From Lumbricus rubellus (Eukaryota; Annelida; Clitellata; Crassiclitellata; Lumbricidae): a DNA stretch of 64,000 bases. The notes under the pieces are model-generated. The model searched no databases. It had not been told where the DNA came from and was given only the letters and a program-made list of their open reading frames with translations. A program made the position numbers and the translations under genes. Location of the stretch: positions 9,707,966 to 9,771,965 of the forward strand of contig OX243822.1 in assembly GCA_945859605.1 (NCBI GenBank), given 5' to 3'. Positions within the stretch are counted from its first letter, which is position 1. Each line of letters starts with the position of its first letter. Positions 37,249-49,200 of this stretch are shown in pieces.

Positions 37249-40200
37249 ATGACGCTAGCAGTGGCGACTAGACTTGCCTTTGCGAAGAATATCGCGGTAA
37301 GTTGTGTCCGAGTCTTGACTCTCAGTAAACAACTTTTTGTTATTACTGTAGACTCTGATCAAACCCAAAATGCCAATTAAATATACTTCGTACTCTTGAT
37401 GATTAATTTAAATTCGCGTAATTAATTGCTGCAAGGCTAGTTGTGTCTCGTTTCGTTTATCTCAGAGTTCATTTTACTGGTGGACTTTGGTTTTGTGAAG
37501 ATGGTCTTTATCGCGTTGGTATACTATTGATCCTCTTAACTGGTGTCATAGAAACTAAGCAAAATTTTGAAGAATAGGAAGTCGCTGTACACGTTTTACA
37601 GGTTTTACAGGTAGGCCAGAGTGATTATAAAGATTTCTTTGTAGTAAGGAATGTTGCTTGGAAATATTTGCCCTTGTGAAATATTGTAAAAATACACTCA
37701 TTCAGCAGCTGTATGCAGCACTTATAAGTATGTATATGGTTTTTTGCCCTGGATGAAAATTACTTTTTTTAATATGCTCGTATATTTGGGAGAGGCCAAA
37801 GCGTTTTCTGCGCCATAGAAGAGTTGGTTTAGCAAAATTTCCATGCCCAGCTAAACTATAGCATTTTTCCATTTTCTTTCAGCTAAAGCAGAGATTCATA
37901 CCAATGGGAATCAACACTCTACTGAACCCTCAATCGGGGGATAGGCGGCAGAGGATTGGACCGTTGGATGTGTGCCCCTACTCAACCCAACAGAACCTCC
38001 CTCGCATGCCAGTGCCTCCTCTTTCGCAAACCCTACAGAAGTTCCTCCTCAGCGTCAAGCCCCTACTAAAGCCAGACAAGTTCAGACATGCCTGTGAGGT
38101 ATTATTACATTGTTGTCAATTAATTAACAATTGTGACATGAGGGACCGGCTCAAAACCCGTAAAGTGTTTTTTCTGATCTTTTCATTGGATCACTTGCTA
38201 CAATGGCTCTGCTTTAAAATACTTTTTATAGATTGAAAATATCTTTTTTTTCTCTAACTGAAGTTATTTTTGTTTGACGCTTTTCATTAGTTTGGAGTGA
38301 GAAAATGAAAAGTTTTCACTTATTTCAAATATCTGTTATGTTTCAGTTGGTCGAGAAGTTCCAGAGACCAGGCGATGCTGGTGAGAAGTTGCAGCGCCTG
38401 CTGGAAGAAAGAGCCAAGAATACGATCAACTGGGTAAAAGAATTTAATGGATGAATCCAGATTAGTTTTGCATGGGTTCAATTCTTTGCTTACAGCAGCA
38501 GCAACCAAGAAGAACAACCACAATATAATCATCACCATCATCATTCATGATCATCATCCGGGGCTTTTTTTACGTGCAGTTGTACACAAAATGTGCAGTT
38601 CTAAATGGATTTGTGCAGCTGTAGAAGCACTTCTGTACAGTTAAAACTAGCAAAAATGGCCATTGTCCTCCGATTGGAAGTAATTTGTCATGGAGGATTG
38701 GAAGGAAAAGAAGGGGTTGTGCAGTTCTAAAAATTCCTTTAAAAAGCCCTGTTAATATTTTCACTACATAAATTGTTGCATTTCATGTTCTGTGCAGTTG
38801 GAGGAATGGTGGCTCAACATTGCCTACCTGGAATATCGCCTTCCGGTTCCGATTCACGTCAATCCAGGAATTCTCACTCCAGCGTTGCCTTTCCATGGAC
38901 TCGACCAACAACTGCGGTCAGCACAGCTCTCACTGTCTTTGTTTTCTGTCTGTAGATGTCTGAGTAGCCTATCTTGAAAAGATACTGTATGAAAGTTTCT
39001 AAATGATAAACAAAATAATGCATGTATGACTGTGTGTGTTTTTGTTTGCTTGCTTGTTTGTTTGCTTGTTCGCTTGTGTACTTGTGTACTTATTTTTGTA
39101 TTTATGTACGTGTTTATTTATGTGTTTATTATTTATGTATGTATGTATTTATGCATATCTGGGTTTGAGTAAGAAAAGGCAGTCTAATGTTGCACCCTCT
39201 AATTACAAGACTTTACAGTCATTTAAATGATACAATAATTATCAGCATTGGTTAACTTGTATTCGAGGTGTGATAAAACAATAGAAGAACATTGTTTTGT
39301 TGTTTAGGTGATAAAACAATAGAAGAACATTGTTTTGTTGTTTAGGTGATAAAACAATAGAAGAACATTGTTTTGTTGTTTAGGTGATAAAACAATAGAA
39401 GAACATTGTTTTGTTGTTTAGGTGATAAAACAATAGAAGAACATTGTTTTGTTGTTTAGGTGATAAAACAATAGAAGAACATTGTTTTGTTGTTTAGGTG
39501 ATAAAACAATAGAAGAACATTGTTTTGTTGTTTAGGTATGCTGCCAGGTTCACATCGTACGTCCTAGAATACAAAAAGAAGGTTGATGAGTGAGTGAAAA
39601 TGTGTTTTGATTTCATTTAAATTTATTGAAATTTAAAAATGCTTCCATGATTAAAAGTAGAAGTAAGTGAGTAATTGAGTATATATTTTGTTTCTTCACT
39701 TGGAAATTATTATACACAATGGGACATACAGACATGAAACATTGTTATAATAAACTCATTGTAACAATTAGTCACCTGGTCACCTGGTGCCGTCAGCTTC
39801 TGGAGCTCTGGCGAAAGCCTTGATGTATTCTCTCCAACGTCTCCTCTCTCTAGTCGCCTCTCGTAGCTCCTCCAGTCTCATGCCAGACTTTTCCTGTACC
39901 TCATCCAACCATTTCTTCCTAGGTCTTCCGCATCTTCTCCTTCCCTCACCGCATGCCGTCATCAGCTCCTTTTCCAGACCGTTAGATCTCATCACATGGC
40001 CAAAGTAGCTCAATTTTCTCCAAGTTGCTGTTTGCTGCAGTGTCTCCTCCCTCTCTATTCCAAGCTCCTCGCGCACCGATTCGTTAGTTCTCTTCTCCGT
40101 CCATGAAATCCTTAGCATCTTTCTCCAAATCCACATCTCACACGCGTTGATTTTCTTTTCCATATCCCGTGTCTTTGTCCATGTCTCGCATCCATATAGG

Positions 40201-43200
40201 ACCACTGGGAAGATCAGTGCTCTTACCAGTCTTTTCTTTGTTTCCCTGCTCACGTATTTATCCTTCCAAATCTTTTCCAGACCGTTCATTGTCGTTTTCC
40301 CCATTATTACCCTCCTCCTTATTTCCATATCACTTCTTCCCTCCTTCTCTATCATAGATCCCAGGAATGTGAAGCTCGATACTACCTCTATCGTTTCTCC
40401 ATCCACCTCAAAGTTTTTGTATGTTGCAGTTGTCATAACCTTTGTTTTCTTTACATTGAAGTATAGTCCCGCCTTTTCGCTTTCCTTCCTGACTCTTCTT
40501 ATTAACTCAACTAGGTCGTCCCTCTTACCTGCCAATAATGTCGTATCATCGGCGTACCTCAGATTATTCAGTATTTTCCCCGCTATCCTTACCCCTTCTG
40601 TTGCCTCCTCCAATCCAGCCCTCCTCATAATTCTCTCGGCATACAGATTGAACAGGAAAGGGGACAAAATGCACCCCTGCCTCACTCCTTTCCTTATTTT
40701 AAATTTCCCTGTGTCACCATATTCAGTTCTTATTACCGCTTCTTGATCCACATAGAGGCCCTTTAGTAGTTTAACCAAATGCTTCGGAATTCCCATCTCA
40801 ATTAGCGTCCGCCACAGTAGTGTATGGTCTATGCAATCAAACGCCTTGCTGTAGTCTATAAAACACATATGCACCTGTTGCCCGTATTCCCTCTGTCTCT
40901 CCATAATCCACCTTATATTGGCGATGTGATCGCGCGTTCCTCGCGCCTTCCTAAATCCCGCTTGATTGGTTGGTAATTCCCTTTCGATTGTCTTCTCCAT
41001 TCTTTTGTGGATTATTTTGAGAAGTATTTTGCTCGTGTGCGATATCATCGCTATCGTTCGATAATTTCCACACTCTCTCGCGTCTCCTTTCTTGAATATT
41101 GGTATGAACACGGACCTTTTCCAGTCCTCCGGCCACTGCCCAGTTCTCCAGATTTGATTGCATAGTTTTGTAATAGTTCTCACCACTGCTTCATCTCCCG
41201 CTTTTACCAGTTCTATAGGTATTCCATCATGTCCTGGCGCTTTGTTGTCCTTGAGCTGTTTTATCGCCCACTCCACCTCTACCTCCAATATCTCTGGTTC
41301 GTTTTCGACTTCCTCGTAGTAGTCATCAAAAATCTAAATTTGTTCTGTGATGTTTACACATACAGACATGAAACATTACACAAATTTTTGGGGAACATTT
41401 ATATTTGGTCCTTGCTAATGCAAAAAATCGATTAGAAATAGAAATAGATATTTTATGTCCCATTTATGCTTACTTAATTGCGTACTTCGGATGTAATGTA
41501 TACTTTTGTCGTCTTTACGCCATTACTTGGTCAAGGTCGCACAATCTTTGGACCATAGATGTAAAAAACCGATGGAAACGGAATAAAAAACGGAAAAAGG
41601 TCATTTTATTCGAAAAATAGAAAACGACAAAAAACGGAAATGGAAGATAATTTGAATTTTTACATCTTAAACTGCATTTTAAACATAAAACACTTGTTTA
41701 CTTTCTACATGTATCTATTAAATGATGACGTTAAACAATTAAATAATGACATCAGTTATCTGATACGTTGAGATTGGACTGAGAACGTAAGGAATATTAG
41801 GAAAAAATAAAATTAAGGAAAATAATAAGAAACAGAAAATAAATAAATAGCGTTACATAAAAAATTAAAAAAACTGAATAAAACGATGGAAAAAATTAAG
41901 AAAACGGAAAAAACGACTTTTTCGCGACCAAATAAAAAACCAAAAAAACGTTTTAATCAACTACGCTTTGGACTCTTCTCAGGCCACTAATTATTATTAT
42001 TTTATTTTTATTTTATTATATTATTTCCTCGTTTTAGATCGTCCCTTCCTGTCGATCGACTTGGTAAGAACGAGCTGTGCATGAAACAGTTCTTCCGTAT
42101 CTTCGGATGCTCTCGTTTTCCAGGTGAAAAACGCGACGGGGTCTCGATCAATCCGGGCGGTCAACCGGACTCCCCCAGACACATCACCGTCATCCGTAAC
42201 AACCATGTATGTACTTGCAACACTGAGATGATACTTTTTAGAAATTTTATCCATGCATTTTTCTGTTATTTAATTTCTTGGCGCAAATTAAATAAAACTT
42301 TTTGAAATCTACTTCACGTACTTCCAATATTCAATATAAATTTATCTGAAAACATGGAAATTAACTGGACTCCTTTATCCATTACTCCAGAACTATAATT
42401 CATTTTGTTGTACCATGTCTGTAAACCTAAATGTGGTTTGCAATTGGTGAATTAAAGAATAATCTTATCTTACTGTCACACAATGTCTCATCATTTGCTA
42501 TAGAAATGGTGATATAAATAAATAATTATATATGCATGTATTGTATGTAACTATGTATAATTACTAAACATTTTAAATATTTTTATGGCAGATATTCTCT
42601 GTTGATGCTTATGCGGCTGATGGTACCCCATTGACCGCCGGTCAGTTTTACCGACAGCTTGTGAAGATCGTCCTGCTGTCCGATGAACCAACGCTGCCCA
42701 TCGGTATCCTCACGACTGACCACAGGGACAACTGGTACAAGGCCTACGCACGGCTTATAAAAGGTAACTGTAATTGGTAACTTCTGTACCACCATTGCTC
42801 AACTCACAAGGGTGCCTCACATGCAACTAACAACACTAAAACCAAGTCATGATCAGATCAACAATTTTATTTATTCTATTTCTTTTTTATTTCTTGCATT
42901 TAATATATAAAATCGATCTGAAGGGATAGCCTACTGGTCTGAATATTATGTTTTCGTCAGGGCTGCTCTGGAGTTGATATAGATGGTAATAGTTATGCAT
43001 CACGAATTTTCCAGAATTTCTTTATTTATTTCTCGCATTTTGCTATTGCGCTCCTTAAGCATACTACTGAGTAGAGAGCTTTAACCCTTTAATACCGAGA
43101 TGGTAGTAAATGGTATGGGAAAGCCTATACCCTCCGGCATTAAAGGGTTAAGGGGTGCTATAGTGAATGAGATGAATGAATAAATAAAATAGAATTAAAT

Positions 43201-46200
43201 TCCAGAATTTATTGGAAATAGAATTAAATTGCAGAATATTTTGGAAATAGAATCAATTTGCAGAATATTTTGGAAATAGAATTAAATTGCAGCATATATT
43301 GGAAATATAATTAAATTGCAGAATATATCGATATATCGATTTCTTTTCTGCTGCATAATACATTACGTGTCCTCAAAATATATTCTGCAAATTAATTCTA
43401 TTTTCAATATATTCTGCAATTTAATTCTATTTCCAATTATTATCAATTTGTTATTCATACAATTACGTTGCTTGTTGAGTTCTAGTTAAGTTATATGTAT
43501 CCTATGAAGACATTCATGAACATTATTTGGAAAAAGGGGGGTCAGATAATATAAGCTATTAGCTTTTACTGGCTTCCATTGCATTGTACTGTACTTAGTT
43601 GTCATGATTGTATAACCAGAATTGAACGTGCAACTTAAACAGACAAACAATATGTGGTGGGGCACACCGTGATCAGCATTAAGTCGGAGATTACACATCA
43701 GAGATATTAGGGAAATAGTATTTTTGTGATTTTTTTGCTAAAAAAAATTATCTAAAAATATTTTTTCGGGAATTTTTTCTCACTTTTTTCAAAAGACAAG
43801 TGTTGCTAAGCTATTTTAATGCTCTTGATAGGGATATTATAGTTTTAATTAATTTAATTAAATTAATTAATTAATTAAAATATCTCCATATATCTTCGGC
43901 TAGAATTAAGCTAGAGCAATAATTTTTGTGTCATTTTGATGCCTGAGACAAGGCCTTTGAAACGATGTATCAAACTCAATATCTTGGAAAATCACCTTAA
44001 TGCTGATTACGGTGTGCGCCGCCACATATAAACAATAAAATGTGACACAGATGAAACGAACCGGAGGAACTTGGAGAACATCCAGCGCAGCATCTTTGTG
44101 CTTAATCTCGACAAGTCGTATCTCCAAGGCAACCAGGCGTCCGACCGTGACACCATCCTCCTCAACCAGATGCTGCACGGAGGAGGAAGTCGACTGAACA
44201 GCGGGAACAGGTGGTTCGACAAAATATTCCAGGTCTGTAGAAGAGTCAAATCAAGGTTACCAGAAATTGTGGGGCGCGGTGGTGTAGTGGTGGCGACGTT
44301 GCCTTGAAGCCGGAAGGTTCGAGGTTCGAATTCACCTCGCCGCGTAAGGACCTTGGGCAAGTCCTTCACTCACAATTGCTTTGGTGTGAAACTCCGATGC
44401 AGTGTTTGTTCTACATTTGGGAGCGCCTCTGAGGACAGAGAGCTTGAAGGGGCGCTATAGCAAGTGCACATACAAATAAATACCCATAGATGTTACTCAT
44501 TGGTCACCTCAGTGGACTCTTTCAAATCACAGCTTACACCAGACCAGTGTTGTTACCGCTTACTTAGGATCGACATTATTTCTCAGTGGCTGGCCCTAGA
44601 ACCTGGAATGGGTTCCCTGTTGCACTCCATCTTGTGCCTAGAGGTCACACCACTAGGTTTCTTTCTCACTTAAAAACTTTTATTTAGCCGTTTTTGGACT
44701 GGGAGCGCTTCTGAGTTGATTACCTTGAAGGTGCACTATATAAAAAGTCAATAATAATAATAATTTTCACTGCTTCACAATTCGTTGAAGCGTAGTCGGT
44801 GTACTCATTGTAACCGAGTTTTCTAGAGGGCTCAGATGAGACAGAAATCTTTAAAAACTTTCTGTAAGTTACTGTTTACCGGGTAATTGTTATGCAAAAA
44901 TCTCCGATTTACATTGTCTGATTTGCCATTCCACCACCAGCGACTGATATTGGGGTACCTCTGATAGCGGGACTTGTCCCTTTGGGGTTCCCTTTTAAGT
45001 GCTCAGCCGTATGTGATTTTTTGCTTTATGATGGACTGTTTATTCTTATGATATGCTGTTTATCCTTTCTGTTATGTTAATTATTAATGTTAATGTGTGC
45101 TACTGTTGTTGCCTTAATAAATGGTATTTGATTTGATTGATTTGATTTACATAATTTGATCTTTAATCGATTTTGTTTTCGTTTTGTTAAGGCGATTGTG
45201 TCACCGGATGGCGTGATTGGCTTCAACTATGAGCATTCGGCTGCCGAGGGTCCTCCCATCCTCAACCTCATTGACTTCTGCTACCCAAGGCTGTAAGGAC
45301 ACGGCGAATTATTTGAAATTCAGTGAAATTTCATATTTTTGATCCCTTATTTTTTATGGTTGCTTTTTACCTGTAAGCGTTGCTGTAGTGCGGTGTCTAA
45401 CCCTTTAATTGCAGAAATTTTCTTAATCCCTGCCTGCTTGCGGGAGTTTTGATGCTACACCGCAGCAAAATTTACAGGTTATTAACCCTTTGAACCCGGA
45501 GCTCCCGTAACGCTATGGATAACGGGCCGGAAAAACCGGCCAGATGGGTGCAAAGGGTTAAGTAACCATATGAAAATGGGTTGCTGAGGAAGTCTTAATT
45601 CAGCATCTTGAGGCAAACAGGTTGTTCCGTTGTTGTAGGTGTACTTCAAAGATGCAACATTGTACATATTTAGTGGTTGGAACGCACACATGGTACAACA
45701 CCTTTTTATGAGCATCGCAACAACATTTACAGGTTATTAACCCTTTGAACTCGGAGCTCCCGTAACGCTGTGGATAACGGGCCGGCTATAGTTGGGTCGT
45801 TTAGATGGATGCCATATACTGTTCGCGGTGGTGTAGTGGTGGCGTCGCTGCCTTGGAGCCGGAAGGTTTGAATCCACCTCGCCGCGTAAGGACCTTGGGC
45901 AAGTCCTTCACTCACAATTGCTTGAAGGGGCGCTATAACAAGTGCCCATACAAACTGTAAGTTCCTCTTAACGAATGCTTGAGTATGTGAATTAGTGAGT
46001 GAATGGTTGGGTGAATGAATGAATGAATGTATAATGTATACTTTATTTTGTGTCAGTTTGAAATTAAACGAAGATTAATATTATTAGTATTATTCTGCTC
46101 ACTGGTTTATTTTGGTTTATTTAGCAAGCAAGATGAAAAGCTGGTTGAAGATTTTGCACCTTTGGTCGCTCCAGAAAAGCTGAAATTCAATATCGACAAC

Positions 46201-49200
46201 GATACGGAAAAGGCCATTGCCTCGGCATCGAAATCATTTGACGAGTTAGTTAACTTTTTTTTACTAAACTCGCAGACTCGATAATGTAGTGGTTAGCGTA
46301 GTGGGCTGTCACTCAACAGGTCGGCGGTTCGAATCCTTGCCAGGGTAGACTTTTTTTACACCTCTTCTAAATCTGCACCCCCTAACCAACTAAGCTAGTA
46401 TGAGTACACTGACTGTACACTGTCAGTGGGCAGATCAGAAGGGAAGGGAGAGGACTGGGGCCACTCGCTTTTGTGAGTGGGATCAGGAAAATGAAGGCAC
46501 TTAAACTTTGTGCCAATGGCTGAATTTTGAGATTGACTTAAGGGACTGCTTGTATCTTACCTGCAAAGTAGATTGAGTCATTATTCTAACTTTTATTTGA
46601 ACCTGTCATAACTTGCGTTTATTTACGTTTATTTTTAATTACCTTGTATCTGAATTAACCTTTTATATTCGTCTACCTTTTGCCTAGTTTTCCCTTTTTA
46701 GCTACATTTACCCTTTATCTTCATCTACTTTTTATCATAGACTTCCCCTTTTATCTTCACTAACCATTTATCTTTATCTGCCCTTTATCGTAGTTTACCT
46801 TTTTGTCTTCACTGACCATTTATCTTCATCTACCCTTAATTCTAGTTTACCCTTTATTCTACAGTTAACTTTTATCTTCGTCTACCCTTTGTCGTTGTTT
46901 ACTATTTGTCTTTGTTTACCATTAGGAAAACTTAGTATTTTATATGTTTGATAGATTAGCTTGAAATTCATTGCAAGTAACTTTTGTTTTTATTTTTAAC
47001 CAGCCTGATATCCGATTTGGATTTGCGATATTTCGCCTTTAAACATTTCGGTAAAGACGCGCTGAAGAAACTAAAAGCAAGTCCTGATGCCTTCATCCAA
47101 GTGGCATTCCAACTCGCCTACTATCGGTACCTTTCTCAATTTTGAAATTTTCTATCCACGTATGAAAGCAATATTTTGATCATATTTGACATTTTAACTA
47201 TAAATGTTCGTTTAATTATATTTTATAGATGAGGTTGATAAGCCGTAATATGGTTATGGTTAGATTTGAAATGGTGTTTGTAAAGAGCTGTGGATGAATT
47301 GTTCATGTGTTATTTTTGAATAAGAGCACCCTAGGTATGAAGGTCTTGTCATCCTTAATTGAAAATTGTGAGCTATGGGACGAAGGTCATAGTGACGCTT
47401 GATGACAGCGGAAACATGCTCCGCAGGACATTTTGTATTGTATTGTATTAAAACATTTATGGACATATTATGCTGGTGCACATCATGGAATGCATTCGAA
47501 TGAGTTTAACTTCAGTTGGAGGAAGGATATTTTCATTCTTTAAGAGTATTTCAAAACAGGACCATTGTAGAATGTGACTGAATTAAAAAGGTCAAAACCG
47601 ACATGTGATGTGTTGTGAGTTCCTGTATCACAAATATGATCATTGATCAAGGAAGAAAATTCAGGTGGTAATCAGATTCAGAATGCTTTATTAGCTTTCT
47701 TACAACTAGATTTTTTTACTTTCTACTTAGATGTTCATCAAATTTTGGCAACTGGTTTTTTTATGTACTTATTAAGCTAGCAATGCACTAAAATAACGAT
47801 GCTATAAGAAGTTTTGAGATCTATATCTCACATTCCGGTAAAAGTCTGAAGAGTGAAGATTCTATCTTTAGGTTTCACGGACAAGTGGTTCCATCGTACG
47901 AGAGTGGGTCGCTGCGAAAGTTCCAGCATGGCCGAACAGATACGATACGGTCGTGTTCACTGGCGTCTGCTGCTTACTGCGAGGCTATGGTGTCGGAAGG
48001 CAGAACGTTTCAGGAGAAAGGAGATGACCTGAGGAAGGCGCTTGCAGCACACCGCTCCTACACGGACCAAGTAACCAGTTAACTTACTCTCCGCAGAAAA
48101 ATGTATTCTGTGCACTTTTTATATTGCTCCCCTCAATTTTTTCTACTCCGAGTCGCTTCTGGCTATACAACATGGACAGAGTAACTAGTTCATTTACTCT
48201 CTTCATCAACTTTTCAGAAATGTGTTGCTATCTATATGACAATGTTTTTTTTATATGTACAGCATTTTTGCTTTGTAATGATTTGCAGTGAATTTGTTTT
48301 ACTGATCGATAAGCTAACTGATTGATAAATTGATTTGATTGATTGATTGTTTCACTGATAAAGTAACTAATTTATAATTAACTCTTTCCCGCCGGATCGG
48401 ATCGCGGGTGACCCGATTAACCCAATAGGTATCGGAACAATTCCGGCGGGAATGGGTTAAATAAAATTAACTGATTGATAAATTCACTGATTGATAAATT
48501 CACTGATTGATAAATTTTCTGATTGATAAAGTAGCTGATTTATGAATTAAAACTTGATAAATTGATTGATTAATTGATTGATAAATTGATTGATGAATTT
48601 CAATCTCCAGGTAATAAATGGTCAGGGCATCGATCGTCATCTTCTTGGTCTGAAGTTGATTGCCCTCGAAAACCGGTTGGAAGTTCCAGAGTTGCTGAAG
48701 GATGAAGTGTACGAAGGCACAAGCTCTTGGAAGATATCCACCAGTCAGGTCAGCAACGGTGTTGATGGTGGAGGTGATGGTAGCGGCTATAATGGTGTTA
48801 ACTGTGGTGTGTGTGTATTAACAGAGTGATTGATTTATCGACCAATCAAAATGATTGATTGATTGATTGATTGATTGAGACTGTGTATTGAATCAACCAC
48901 ACATTAAACAAGTCAAACTATGACATAACTTTCCGCATATAGCATTTCAAGTTCTGGTGTCATCAGAAAGGCGACGCAAAATGGTCAGATGTTCTGATAT
49001 AATTGTTGTTAGTATTATTAAGTGGTTATAGGTGCCTTCTCTGTGGAATAGGACACTCAACCTGGAATGGCATCCCCTTGACGCTCTGCTCCCTTTCTAG
49101 AACTTCTTCTCTGGCATTCCTCTCTCATCCTAAGACAGTTTTATTTTGCTGCCCTGGGATTGGGAGCGCCTCTGAGGAGTCCCTTTGAAGCAGGGCTGTT

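Noticed and set aside
39270..39535. CRISPR-like array (also the 20-bp array at 63101)
   Set aside because: Units are contiguous with no unique spacers, no cas genes, and the genome is animal.
46274..46345. Functional tRNA gene (Asp-like)
   Set aside because: A and B boxes are present but the acceptor and T stems do not pair; better read as a SINE head or pseudogene.
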